Shown: positions 42,839 to 51,300, counted from the first letter of the stretch. The stretch is 57,708 nt of DNA from Erysipelotrichaceae bacterium (GCA_015059145.1 SVAZ01000010.1:1-57708), one strand, 5' to 3'. Translations and numbers: made by a program. Notes: generated by a model from the sequence alone, not told the origin.

Positions 42839-43480
42839 ATGAAGAAAATATTATCATTATGCTTAATCTATTTATTAACGTTAATTATTGAAATTGGTAT
42901 AACCGCAAATGCTTCAACTGATGATTATAATACATTTAGTGAAATCATGATGAATGAAGGTAAGCTTTTATCTGATTATACTGATGAAGAAATTAATGAG
43001 CTTTTACCATATGTTCAAAAGCATAAGTTTGGAGGGCCACAGGTCTATGCAAATTATGAGAATATTGCTGCAACGTACATTTCAAACACATTATATAGTG
43101 TTGAAAATAAAGGCTCAACGGATGTTGTATATGAAATTGATATAGAAATTGAAACCTCAAATAAAACTACCTTTAAGGCCAGTGGCAGCCTAAATGGTAG
43201 TCTTTCAAAGGGCTCTACAAAGGAAGGAAATAAAAGTGAAATAGCTGGTAAATGTGGTCTTGAATATTCTAATACAAGTGAAACCTCTGTTACAGAAACT
43301 CAGCAAATGAAGCTAGTAGTAGAAGGTAACTCAAGAGCCATAGTATATTTAACTGGGAATCTATCAGTCACAAATGGAGTAGCTGCAATCTATGCATTAT
43401 GGATAAAATTAAGTGAGGGTGGATTTGAAATTGTAACTCTTCAAAACCAATATTCTAGAGTGGAAAAGAGGACAATATGA
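42839..43480 (+). CDS. secreted beta-rich protein of unknown function
   Basis: 213 residues with a signal peptide (hydrophobic 4-23, likely cleavage after ANA at 24-26). The mature part is Ser/Thr-rich with alternating strands: KTTFKASGSLNGSLSKGSTK, then NTSETSVTETQQMKLVVEGN. Amphipathic Ser/Thr hairpins of this kind occur in aerolysin/ETX-type pore formers, but no firm match is claimed. CAGGAGGTG ribosome site. It heads a four-gene unit with a membrane-anchored protein and an ABC transporter; stops and starts overlap throughout. Confidence 0.75.
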   Translation: MKKILSLCLIYLLTLIIEIGITANASTDDYNTFSEIMMNEGKLLSDYTDEEINELLPYVQKHKFGGPQVYANYENIAATYISNTLYSVENKGSTDVVYEIDIEIETSNKTTFKASGSLNGSLSKGSTKEGNKSEIAGKCGLEYSNTSETSVTETQQMKLVVEGNSRAIVYLTGNLSVTNGVAAIYALWIKLSEGGFEIVTLQNQYSRVEKRTI

Positions 43481-44328
43481 AAAGGTCTTTAATTATAGTA
43501 TTTGTTATTCTTTTATTTGCGCTAGCTATAGAAATTGTAATAACCTTAAAAAGGTCCTCAAATGAGGAGCTATATATGCTACCTCAATCATATGGATATG
43601 TATATGATGAGGATAGATGTATTTATTTGGAGGTATATTCTAAAAACAAAAATACTCTCATTCAATTTACTGATGAAAATCAATACACGCTATTATTCGA
43701 TGAAATTGTATATACATTAGAAAACGTATCATCAAATGTCTATAAGGAAGGAAGTATTTATCATGTTAAATTTAAAGCTAAATTACCTGATATAGAATGT
43801 GATGTAAAAAACTTTGATTTCGTTATTACAAATGAAAAATATACTGTATCATTTTCGGCAGGTGCATTATGTATTACTAAAATGGAAGGATATGAGCTTC
43901 TAAGCATAAATAAATATTATCCTGTATATTCATATTTAAATAATACTCTTCAGCTAGTAGGATTTAATATCGATTTTTATTATGATCATAAACTATTACA
44001 AAATTTAAATGTTAATAAATATGCTTATGGCGTATTAGAATATTCCATTAAGGATGTTCAATTAGATAATGAAGTGGAAATCAAAAATATCATTCCTAAA
44101 TATGAAGCAAATCATATTATAATGTCAGATCTTACATTAGAATCAAATAGGTATTTTATTCCTATATCCTATAATGAAATCATGCTAATTAAATATGGTT
44201 TTATAGAGTTTGTAATTGATGATAAATATTATTACCTTGATAATATTCCCTTTATTACAAATGATATTAGCTATTTTCAATATCTTGATAATATGACCGA
44301 AGGGGAAATAGAATATGCTAGAAATTAG
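43477..44328 (+). CDS. membrane-anchored extracytoplasmic protein
   Basis: 283 residues with one N-terminal membrane segment (about 4-22) and a long soluble, tyrosine-rich domain presumably outside the cell. Not recognised. It overlaps the secreted-protein gene by four bases (ATGA) and the ABC ATPase gene by 14, so all four proteins are made together. It could be a partner, receptor or immunity-type protein for the secreted product; inference only. Confidence 0.75.
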   Translation: MKRSLIIVFVILLFALAIEIVITLKRSSNEELYMLPQSYGYVYDEDRCIYLEVYSKNKNTLIQFTDENQYTLLFDEIVYTLENVSSNVYKEGSIYHVKFKAKLPDIECDVKNFDFVITNEKYTVSFSAGALCITKMEGYELLSINKYYPVYSYLNNTLQLVGFNIDFYYDHKLLQNLNVNKYAYGVLEYSIKDVQLDNEVEIKNIIPKYEANHIIMSDLTLESNRYFIPISYNEIMLIKYGFIEFVIDDKYYYLDNIPFITNDISYFQYLDNMTEGEIEYARN

Positions 44329-44908
44329 AAATTGTGATAAGTATTATAAAAAGATAAAGGCCTTAAATAATGTTTCGATTAAATTTGAAAATCCTGGACT
44401 TTATATTTTATTAGGTGAAAATGGAAGTGGGAAATCAACTATTCTCAAGCTGTTGGCAAGGGTCATTTATAAAAATAAAGGTGAGGTTATTAATAAAGAG
44501 TTAATTTCATATTTGCCCGAAAAATTTAGTATGCCTAAGCTTATGAAGGTAAAAGCTTATGTTGATAATTTATTAAGAATTTTTAGAAGTGATAAAAGAA
44601 CTGAAGATTTATTAGAATTATATCTAATACCAAATAAAAGAATTGGAGAGCTTTCAAAAGGAAATTTACAAAAGCTTGCTATTCTTCAAGCCTTAGAAAA
44701 TGATGTTAATTATTATTTGCTTGATGAGCCAATTGATGGCTTAGATATTTATGCTAAAAAATTGTTTAAGGAAATTATAATTGAGCTATTATCTAAAAAT
44801 AAAACTGTCATTATGTCGTTACATAATAAAACAATATTTAATGATTTAAAGCCAAAGGTGATTAAAATTAAGGAAGGTAAATTAGATGTTAAGAAAAGAA
44901 AAGTATAA
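44315..44908 (+). CDS. ABC transporter ATP-binding protein
   Basis: 197 residues, a minimal ABC ATPase: Walker A GENGSGKST, signature ELSKGNLQKL (LSGGQ variant LSKGN), Walker B YYLLDEPIDGLD, switch histidine in MSLHNK. Works with the permease encoded next. Such short ATPases are usual in exporters for peptides or in self-resistance transporters. Confidence 0.93.
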   Translation: MLEIRNCDKYYKKIKALNNVSIKFENPGLYILLGENGSGKSTILKLLARVIYKNKGEVINKELISYLPEKFSMPKLMKVKAYVDNLLRIFRSDKRTEDLLELYLIPNKRIGELSKGNLQKLAILQALENDVNYYLLDEPIDGLDIYAKKLFKEIIIELLSKNKTVIMSLHNKTIFNDLKPKVIKIKEGKLDVKKRKV

Positions 44909-45629
44909 ATATAGTGGATTACAAGCAATATATTTTAATTACATATTTCAAAAGTCAATTTTTGTAGTTTTTTTAATATCTATTATATTAATGAGTATAT
45001 TTGTTGTGTTGTCCTCTAATCCATGGCTAGATAGGCTCGACTATATTAAATATCCAAATGATTTTCATTTGATGTATTTTACTCAGGCAAGCCTAATTAT
45101 TCAAATATTTAATAGTATAATTGTTGCAACATTAGTTATTTCCACTGTTATACAGGCTAATAGCTTTGATACGTTATTTTTATCATATATACCAAGAAAA
45201 AAAATTGCTCTATATAAAATTTTAAATGTAAGTATTATTCTATTTTTATTATGCTTATATGAACTAGTATTATTTATAGGTGTAGGTATGCTAGTTTATC
45301 CTAGCTTTGTACCTATAGCTATGAGCTATATAGGATTTATGAATATCATTGTTGTCATGATGTTTGAGTTTTCTGTATGTATAGTATTTACAACAATATT
45401 ACCAATAGTTTTTATTCCTATGTGCTCATTGTTTATATTTATAGTTATTAAGCTATTGTCTAATAATTATAGAATGGTTATGGATATTATTTCTAAAATT
45501 ATGCCAGTTGTAAAACTAAATAGTAGTAGTATGACGTTTGAAACTAGTAATCCTATTTTATCTATTATTTGGGTGTTGCTACTCATTGTTATATATGTAA
45601 ATATATATTCATTAAAAGATATAAAATAA
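44886..45629 (+). CDS. ABC transporter permease, six membrane segments
   Basis: 247 residues with about six membrane helices and short loops (FVVFLISIILMSIFVVLS; FLLCLYELVLFIGVGMLVYP), the layout of ABC-2-type peptide exporters. Overlaps the ATPase gene by 23 bp. Last gene of the four-gene unit. Substrate unknown; the co-encoded secreted protein carries its own signal peptide, so the transporter may handle something else. Confidence 0.85.
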   Translation: MLRKEKYKYSGLQAIYFNYIFQKSIFVVFLISIILMSIFVVLSSNPWLDRLDYIKYPNDFHLMYFTQASLIIQIFNSIIVATLVISTVIQANSFDTLFLSYIPRKKIALYKILNVSIILFLLCLYELVLFIGVGMLVYPSFVPIAMSYIGFMNIIVVMMFEFSVCIVFTTILPIVFIPMCSLFIFIVIKLLSNNYRMVMDIISKIMPVVKLNSSSMTFETSNPILSIIWVLLLIVIYVNIYSLKDIK

Positions 45630-45640
45630 TAAAAAATATA

Positions 45641-45669
45641 TTGACACACATTTGTATATGTTATATAAT
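45641..45669 (+). promoter_or_regulatory. promoter of infC-rpmI-rplT
   Basis: TTGACA (45641-45646), 17 bp, TATAAT (45664-45669), a near-perfect housekeeping promoter. Confidence 0.88.
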
Positions 45670-45675
45670 ATAGAA

Positions 45676-45815
45676 GGTTAAAATAAATATGTGGAAAGAA
45701 GAAACGCCCGTTTCTCGCCTGATTGATTATGTTGGTAGGCAAAAAGTCACTGAATAAATTGTTAAGTATGATTTTTCAAAGAGGGCGTTTATGTCCTCTT
45801 TTATTTTTTCAATAA
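45676..45815 (+). promoter_or_regulatory. ribosomal protein L20 leader (attenuator)
   Basis: A terminator AAAGAGG (45778-45784)/CCTCTTT (45795-45801) with T-rich tail precedes infC. Its 5' half overlaps GGGCGTTT (45783-45790), which is complementary to AAACGCCC (45702-45709); pairing of those two would prevent the terminator. GCCT (45717-45720) and AGGC (45737-45740) close a further hairpin. This is the layout of Firmicute L20 leaders, where excess L20 favours termination. Confidence 0.85.
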
Positions 45816-45836
45816 CACATTTAGGAGGTGTTTCGT

Positions 45837-46364
45837 ATTAACAAGCAAAAGAAAGCTGCAGAGGAAATGGTAAATGACGCTATTCGCTGCAAGGAAATGC
45901 TAGTTATTACAGACTCAGGTGAAAAGCTAGGCGTTTTACCTAGAGCAAAGGCTTTACAAGAGGCGGAGGATCGTGGATTAGATTTAGTTGTGGTCTCACC
46001 AGATGCAAATCCGCCAGTAGCTAAAATGATGGATTATTCTCGTTTCCGCTTCGAACAGCAAAAGAAGCTTAAGGAAATGAAGAAGAAGCAAAAGGTGATT
46101 GTTGTACAAGAAATTCAATTATCACCAACAATTGAAAAGCACGATTTTGAAACAAAGGCTAGAAAGGCTAAATCTATTCTTGAAAAGGGTAATAAGGTTA
46201 AGGTATCTTTAAGATTCTTTGGTCGTATGATTGTTCATCAAGATTTAGGTAAGGAAGTAATTGATAGATTTGTTGAAAGTCTTGCTGAGGTTTCTACCAT
46301 TGAGAGTCCTGTTAGACTTGATGGTAGAACAATGTTCGCAGTAATTGCGCCAAAAAAAGATTAA
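45837..46364 (+). CDS. infC: translation initiation factor IF-3, rare AUU start
   Basis: Keeps 30S subunits free and checks initiator pairing. INKQKKAAEEMVNDAIRCKEM opens the N-terminal domain, then GVLPRAKALQEAEDRGLDLV, YSRFRFEQQKKLKEMKKKQK linker and the C-terminal domain with SLRFFGRMIVHQDLG. The start is ATT at 45837, 8 bp after AGGAGG (45823-45828), the conserved non-canonical start of infC; the in-frame GTG at 45828 overlaps the ribosome site. 175 aa. Confidence 0.95.
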   Translation: MNKQKKAAEEMVNDAIRCKEMLVITDSGEKLGVLPRAKALQEAEDRGLDLVVVSPDANPPVAKMMDYSRFRFEQQKKLKEMKKKQKVIVVQEIQLSPTIEKHDFETKARKAKSILEKGNKVKVSLRFFGRMIVHQDLGKEVIDRFVESLAEVSTIESPVRLDGRTMFAVIAPKKD

Positions 46365-46382
46365 TATAAGGAGTAAAAGATT

Positions 46383-46583
46383 ATGCCAAAACAAAAGACA
46401 CATAGTGGTTTAAAGAAGAGAATTAAAATCACAGGTACAGGAAAAATTAAGCGTGGTCATGCTTATACAGGCCACTTAAAGACTAATAAGACTCATAAGC
46501 AAAACAAGAACTTATCAAAGTCTACATTAGTTCATTCAACAGATGAGAAGAGAATTAAGACATTAATCTCTAACTTAAAGTAA
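46383..46583 (+). CDS. rpmI: ribosomal protein L35
   Basis: 50S protein bL35, 66 aa, basic: MPKQKTHSGLKKRIKITGTG at the start and the K-rich middle are typical. Between infC and rplT as in most Firmicutes. Confidence 0.97.
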   Translation: MPKQKTHSGLKKRIKITGTGKIKRGHAYTGHLKTNKTHKQNKNLSKSTLVHSTDEKRIKTLISNLK

Positions 46584-46602
46584 TATCAGGAGGTAAGGAA
46601 TT

Positions 46603-47022
46603 ATGCCAAGAGTAAAAGGTGGATATGTAACAAGAAGAAGACGTAAGGCTGTCTTAAAATTAGCTAAGGGCTACTATGGTTCTAAGCACACATTATATAA
46701 AACTGCTCATGAGCAAGTAATGCGTTCATTAGCATATGCTTATAGAGATAGAAAGGCTAAAAAGAGAGATTTCAGAAAGTTATGGATTCAACGTATTAAC
46801 GCTGCTTGCCAATTAAACGGTATGAAGTATTCTCGTTTCATTAATGGTTTAGCTCAAGCAGATATCGCTATCAATAGAAAGATGTTAGCTGAAATGGCTG
46901 TTAATGATGCTGAAGGCTTTGCAAAGCTTTGCGATTTAGCAAAGAAGGGCTTAGCTAAGCCAAAGGCAAAGGTTGTTGAAAATACAATTTTCTTAAAGCC
47001 AGCTCCTAAAGCGAAAAATTAA
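46603..47022 (+). CDS. rplT: ribosomal protein L20 with C-terminal extension
   Basis: 50S protein bL20 and, in Firmicutes, the repressor of this operon through its leader. The core [40 protein letters not shown] and [12 protein letters not shown] is complete by about residue 117; a further 22 residues rich in K, P and A ([20 protein letters not shown]) are unusual, since L20 is normally 117-119 aa. Confidence 0.96.
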   Translation: MPRVKGGYVTRRRRKAVLKLAKGYYGSKHTLYKTAHEQVMRSLAYAYRDRKAKKRDFRKLWIQRINAACQLNGMKYSRFINGLAQADIAINRKMLAEMAVNDAEGFAKLCDLAKKGLAKPKAKVVENTIFLKPAPKAKN

Positions 47023-47036
47023 TCGGGACATAAATT

Positions 47037-47064
47037 AAACGGTCATTTTTGACCGTTTTATTTT
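47037..47064 (+). terminator. terminator of the infC operon
   Basis: AAACGGTCA (47037-47045) and TGACCGTTT (47050-47058) pair perfectly, followed by TATTTTA. The T tract overlaps the next gene's -35 box. Confidence 0.88.
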
Positions 47065-47090
47065 ACATTGAAAATAGTTTATGCTATAAT
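47062..47090 (+). promoter_or_regulatory. promoter of the small membrane protein gene
   Basis: TTTACA (47062-47067), 17 bp, extended -10 TGCTATAAT (TATAAT 47085-47090). Confidence 0.75.
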
Positions 47091-47113
47091 TCATAATGTT
47101 CGGAGGATTATTT

Positions 47114-47416
47114 ATGGATAATAAAAGTATTTTAATTAGAAAGATAATTATTGGTGTTTGTGCGGCCATTACTGTATTCACAGGTATATTTTATGTAGTT
47201 GAGATGTTTGTCTTACAGGAAACATCATATTTTACAGATCATTTTGCTATTTCAATTAGCTTATTAGCAATTGGAGTAATTGCGTTATTATTACCTTCAG
47301 TAAATAGAAAAAAGTTTTCAAATGATACAAGAGGAGATAATACAATGTTAATTGTAGCCTTCTTATTATTCATTTGTTCAATTGTATCTTTATTAATGTC
47401 ATATTGGGTAGCATAA
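47114..47416 (+). CDS. small membrane protein with three segments
   Basis: 100 residues with hydrophobic segments at about 8-29, 43-60 and 77-98. No family recognised. ATG at 47114 with CGGAGGATT upstream; a longer frame from 47096 overlaps that site. Own promoter. Confidence 0.7.
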   Translation: MDNKSILIRKIIIGVCAAITVFTGIFYVVEMFVLQETSYFTDHFAISISLLAIGVIALLLPSVNRKKFSNDTRGDNTMLIVAFLLFICSIVSLLMSYWVA

Positions 47417-47422
47417 ATCTAT

Positions 47423-47451
47423 TTGCCAAAATAAAATATATATGCTATAAT
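47423..47451 (+). promoter_or_regulatory. promoter of the 6S-like RNA
   Basis: TTGCCA (47423-47428), 17 bp, extended -10 TGCTATAAT (TATAAT 47446-47451). It starts only 7 bp after the preceding gene stops and places the RNA start near 47458. Confidence 0.75.
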
Positions 47452-47457
47452 AAGGCT

Positions 47458-47660
47458 ACTAGGAAGATGGCCGTGGAACCCAAATTAAATTATAAGGAAG
47501 CCAAGAGGACTACATGTGCGGACGCTCTGATCCTAGTATTTTGAGAACCCTAATTGTAACTATGAGAGGCTTCCACTGTTGAAGACTTCGTTCTTCACGA
47601 CCTTCCTAGCAAATAAATAATAAAGGTGGATTTTTGCGAAAAATTCACCTTTTCTTTTTT
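47458..47660 (+). ncRNA. structured RNA of about 200 nt, 6S-like candidate
   Basis: The 313-bp gap before the DEAD-box gene is filled by an RNA gene. CTAGGAAG (47459-47466) pairs with CTTCCTAG (47602-47609), with CGTG/CACG inside; a long unpaired AT-rich 5' strand (about 47477-47495) faces a 3' strand with a small GAAGA-TTCG-TCTTC hairpin (47581-47595); GGAAGCC/GGCTTCC (47496-47502/47568-47574) leads to a terminal irregular hairpin. A 14-bp terminator stem (47622-47652) follows. Closing stem, open bubble with a 3' hairpin, and terminal stem are the 6S RNA plan, as is the size, but no sequence signature confirms it. An untranslated leader of the helicase gene is less likely because of the terminator. 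Confidence 0.6.
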
Positions 47661-47730
47661 TATTATTTTTTTGCATTTTATAATATATTTTGATATAATA
47701 AATTGTTTTTTATTAGGAGAAATGAAATAG

Positions 47731-49377
47731 ATGAATGAATTTAAGGATTTAAACGTATCTAGTGAGGTCGTAGACGCACTAACGAAAATAGAAATATTAA
47801 TACCAACTCCAATTCAGGAAAAGTCAATTCCTTTGTTGTTAGAGGGGAAGGATGTAATAGGTCAAGCTCAAACAGGAACTGGTAAAACCTTTGCATATTC
47901 TATTCCTTTAATAGAAAATATAGATGATACATCTAAAGATATCCAAGCATTAGTTTTATGTCCCACAAGAGAATTATCATTACAGGTATCAAAGGAAGTA
48001 GACAAGCTTGCTAAGAATTTAAAGAAGCTAAAGATTGTAACTATATATGGTGGAGAATCTTATGAAAAGCAATTCAAGGCTTTAAAGAATAAGCCTCAAA
48101 TTGTTATAGGAACACCAGGTAGAATAATAGATCAAATGAATCGCGGAAATTTAGATTTTTCTAAGATTAAGTATTTAGTATTAGATGAAGCGGATGAAAT
48201 GCTTAAAATGGGCTTTCAAGATGATTTGGAAACTATATTAAAGGAAGCACCTAGGGATAGACAGACTGCTTTATTTTCTGCAACCCTACCTTCATTTATT
48301 AAAAATGTTTCAAAAAAATATATGGTTAATCCTGAAATGGTTAAGATTGAAAATAAGACATTAACTGTAGAGACGATAGATCAGCAGGTATATTATGTTA
48401 AGCGTGAGCAAAAGAAGGATTTATTAGTTAGATTATTAGATTACTATCAGTTTGAGAGTATTATGATTTTTTCTAATACAAAGGCTATGGTAGATGAGCT
48501 TGTATTATTTTTACAATCTCATGGCTTTTCAGCAGATGGATTGCATGGCGATTTAAAACAAGCAAGCCGTGATAGAGTAATGTCTTCATTTAGATCCTCA
48601 AGTGTAGAAATATTAATTGCTACAGATGTTGCTGCACGTGGTATTGATATCGATGGTATTGAGGCTGTTATTAACTTTGATATACCTAACGAAAATGAAA
48701 TTTATGTACATAGAATAGGTAGAACTGCTAGAGCGGGCTCTAGTGGTACTGCGATTACCTTAGCAACTACTAGAAGTAAGAATAGAATTAGTGAGCTTGA
48801 GGCTTATATCAAAAATAAGATTAATGTTATGCCTATACCTTCTGTTAAGGAAATCCAAACACATCAACAAAAAAAGCTATTCTTAAAAATTGTTGAGGGC
48901 ATGGAGAAGAACACTGATAATAATAAATATGATAATTTAATTACTAAGCTATCTAGAATGAATACTAACCCAGTACCATTATTAGTAACACTTTTAGATA
49001 TGATTGATAAGGATAGTCAAAGACAGTATCCTGAAATAGAAACTGTTTCCTTAAAGCCAGGAAAGAAAAATAATTCGAACTCTAAATCTTCGAGCACTAA
49101 GCCTACTAAGGCTTCTAATGGTGGTAAGAAGTTTAGTGTTGTAGAGGTTAATATTGGTTCTATTGATAATGTAAGACCTAATCAATTAGTTGTTTTTTTT
49201 CATGATGAGCTTAAAATTCATCGTGAGCATTTTGGTAAAATTGTAATTGAAAAGAAATATAGCTATTTAGAGGTTAAAACTGAGGCTTTACGTTTTTTCA
49301 AGGATATCAATAAAAAGAAATTTAATGGTAGAACTGTTAGCTATAGGATTGTAGAAGGACTACCTAGAAAAAGGTGA
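47731..49377 (+). CDS. DEAD-box RNA helicase (CshA/DbpA type)
   Basis: ATP-dependent RNA unwinding for ribosome assembly or RNA decay. Q motif NVSSEVVDALTKIEILIPTP, motif I AQTGTGKT, motif II VLDEADEM, motif III SATLP, motif VI HRIGRTARAG. The C-terminal part has a disordered N/S/K stretch (about 445-468) and then a DbpA/CsdA-type RNA-binding domain ending VSYRIVEGLPRKR. Length 548. RsmD follows 5 bp after its stop. Confidence 0.94.
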   Translation: MNEFKDLNVSSEVVDALTKIEILIPTPIQEKSIPLLLEGKDVIGQAQTGTGKTFAYSIPLIENIDDTSKDIQALVLCPTRELSLQVSKEVDKLAKNLKKLKIVTIYGGESYEKQFKALKNKPQIVIGTPGRIIDQMNRGNLDFSKIKYLVLDEADEMLKMGFQDDLETILKEAPRDRQTALFSATLPSFIKNVSKKYMVNPEMVKIENKTLTVETIDQQVYYVKREQKKDLLVRLLDYYQFESIMIFSNTKAMVDELVLFLQSHGFSADGLHGDLKQASRDRVMSSFRSSSVEILIATDVAARGIDIDGIEAVINFDIPNENEIYVHRIGRTARAGSSGTAITLATTRSKNRISELEAYIKNKINVMPIPSVKEIQTHQQKKLFLKIVEGMEKNTDNNKYDNLITKLSRMNTNPVPLLVTLLDMIDKDSQRQYPEIETVSLKPGKKNNSNSKSSSTKPTKASNGGKKFSVVEVNIGSIDNVRPNQLVVFFHDELKIHREHFGKIVIEKKYSYLEVKTEALRFFKDINKKKFNGRTVSYRIVEGLPRKR

Positions 49378-49382
49378 TTTAT

Positions 49383-49913
49383 ATGAGAATCGTTGGTGGA
49401 AAGCTAAGACATAGAATAATTAAAATGACAAATCTTGAGACAACTAGAGAAACTCAGGATAAGGTTAGACAAGCAATTTATAATATGATTGGTCCTTATT
49501 TTGATGGTGGAGTATGTCTTGATTTGTTTGCTGGAAGTGGTGCGATGGGAATTGAAGCTTATTCAAGAGGCATGTCAGCTATTCACCTAAATGATTTGAA
49601 TAATCAAGCCTTAAGTATTTGTAAAGAAAATTGTAGCTCTCTTAAGATAGAAGATGCTATATTTACTAATTTAGATTATGTTGATTATGTTAATCAATGT
49701 AAAGTTAAATTTGATTTGATTATTTTAGATCCTCCATATATGATGGATGATATTAAGGATATTTTAAATAAGGTGTATTATTTATTAAAGGATAATGGAT
49801 TAATAGTTTTTGAAATGGGTATTAATAGTATATATCCACAGGAGTTTAATGATTTAGCTTTAATAAAGGATAAAACCTATGGTATTAAAAGAGTAGTAGT
49901 TTATAGGAAGTGA
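49383..49913 (+). CDS. rsmD: 16S rRNA (guanine966-N2)-methyltransferase RsmD
   Basis: MRIVGGKLRHRIIKM opening, ETQDKVRQAIYNMIGPYFDG, SAM-binding DLFAGSGAMGIEAYSRG and catalytic DPPY in LILDPPYM. The ATG at 49383 has AGGTGAT upstream; the frame is open from a GTG at 49374 inside the ribosome site. 176 aa. The usual neighbour coaD is absent. Confidence 0.94.
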   Translation: MRIVGGKLRHRIIKMTNLETTRETQDKVRQAIYNMIGPYFDGGVCLDLFAGSGAMGIEAYSRGMSAIHLNDLNNQALSICKENCSSLKIEDAIFTNLDYVDYVNQCKVKFDLIILDPPYMMDDIKDILNKVYYLLKDNGLIVFEMGINSIYPQEFNDLALIKDKTYGIKRVVVYRK

Positions 49914-49917
49914 TTTT

Positions 49918-51027
49918 GTGAATAGGGAAATCTATCTTGATTGTAAAAAGATTCTTAAGGATTTTATGAAGAAGGAGTATTGGTCTAGCTTTACAGCTGC
50001 TGATTTATTCTTTATTTTATCAGGTAGACAAAGAGCTTTATTTACATTTGTTGATCAATTTTTTGGTGATTCATTTGGATGTCAATTGTTTTTTAATAAT
50101 GATGGTTTGAATTATGTTCACGATATATTAACATCTGTAAATGAGCAAACTGTAACTATATATGATTGTGATTCCTTATGTGCTGCCTTTATTAGTAAGG
50201 GCGAGCTTAAGGAGGATGAAATCAAATTTCTTAAGGATAATAAGATTAAAATATCAGAAAGTAATAACTTAATAATTTATAGATATGAAGCTGGATTTAA
50301 GCAAAAAATTGCAAGCGATAAGGATATGAAAACTATGCTTGAGTATTTCGAGCTTATTAGCTCAGTTTTAAAAAATGAATTTAATGATGTTGTTACTTGG
50401 TTTAAGGAAAATGAATCAATAGTAGCTGTTATGGATAAGAACAGGCTTGAATATGAGCTTATTTATCGACCTTTGCCTTATTTAGAGAAGATGCCTAAGC
50501 TGTTGCCAAAAAATAAGGAATTTATTGATGAGTTTTCTAATTGTACATATTTAAATGATGAATGCTATTTATTTGCATCATATTTACCAGTTGTTATAAA
50601 GGAAACAAATATTAGACCTTTGGTTTTATATTTTTATTTTCCAAAATTAAAGAAGCACTACTTCAAATATATTATGGATAAGCCTAAGGAGTATAAACAC
50701 ATTGCCTTTAGCATAATATATGATGTATTTACAGAGGTTGGTGTTCCTTATAAAATTTTATTTAATAATAGAACTATATACAGTATTTTGAAAAATACTA
50801 TTAATGAATTACATATAGAGGATTGTTTTTTAAGAGAGGATAATAATGTAGATTCTAATATGAATGAAATTATCGCCAAGATTTACCAGGAGTCTCCTGA
50901 GGAGCTTGTTGAGGGTGAGGAATTTATTAAAATTCTAATGGATACTATTACAGCCACTCTTAATGATTTCAATGCATATGAAATTGATGATTCTGATGAA
51001 TTTAATGAACAAGATTTCATATCTTAA
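49918..51027 (+). CDS. unknown soluble protein, DUF6930/DUF7309-like
   Basis: 369 residues without membrane segments. FFILSGRQRALFTFVDQFFG then GCQLFFNNDGLNYVHDILTS looks like proteins grouped under DUF6930/DUF7309; this is a loose recollection of pattern, not a search. The C terminus is acidic (EIDDSDEFNEQDF). GTG start with AGGAAG upstream, 4 bp after rsmD. Function unknown. Confidence 0.7.
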   Translation: MNREIYLDCKKILKDFMKKEYWSSFTAADLFFILSGRQRALFTFVDQFFGDSFGCQLFFNNDGLNYVHDILTSVNEQTVTIYDCDSLCAAFISKGELKEDEIKFLKDNKIKISESNNLIIYRYEAGFKQKIASDKDMKTMLEYFELISSVLKNEFNDVVTWFKENESIVAVMDKNRLEYELIYRPLPYLEKMPKLLPKNKEFIDEFSNCTYLNDECYLFASYLPVVIKETNIRPLVLYFYFPKLKKHYFKYIMDKPKEYKHIAFSIIYDVFTEVGVPYKILFNNRTIYSILKNTINELHIEDCFLREDNNVDSNMNEIIAKIYQESPEELVEGEEFIKILMDTITATLNDFNAYEIDDSDEFNEQDFIS

Positions 51028-51032
51028 ATAAC

Positions 51033-51061
51033 TTGAAAAATATTATTAAAAATGTTAAAAT
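51033..51061 (+). promoter_or_regulatory. promoter of the T-box operon
   Basis: TTGAAA (51033-51038), 17 bp, TAAAAT (51056-51061). Confidence 0.65.
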
Positions 51062-51067
51062 AAAAAA

Positions 51068-51285
51068 GTATTTATAAATTGTTGAAAAAGAGTGTAAATC
51101 TATAAGATTTATTTTAGCGAGAATGGTTGGTGTAAGCATTCATAAATCAGATTTACTGACACTTTGGAGAGCTTTTAAAAAAAGACGTACCAGGCGTTAA
51201 CGGTTAATTAAGTGCTAGCGTATGCTAGAAGTAAGGTGGCACCACGATTTTTACGTCCTTATATTTTGTAAGGACGTTTTATTTA
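51068..51285 (+). promoter_or_regulatory. T-box leader for the GNAT-hisS-aspS operon
   Basis: Stem I is closed by GTAAATC (51094-51100)/GATTTAC (51150-51156) and carries the distal motif GGTTGGTGTAAGC. The specifier loop strand reads TGACAC (51157-51162), holding GAC (Asp) and CAC (His) overlapped by one base. The T-box proper is AAGGTGGCACCACG (51233-51246), and the terminator pairs ACGTCCTTA (51253-51261) with TAAGGACGT (51269-51277). Uncharged tRNA would stabilise the antiterminator and raise expression of the two synthetases downstream. Confidence 0.94.
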
Positions 51286-51300
51286 TTTTTGGGAGGAACA

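Noticed and set aside
47458-47660. T-box or RNase P identity for the RNA before the DEAD-box gene
   Set aside because: No GGTGG-ACCGCG-type T-box block and none of the conserved RNase P regions; the terminator separates it from the helicase gene.
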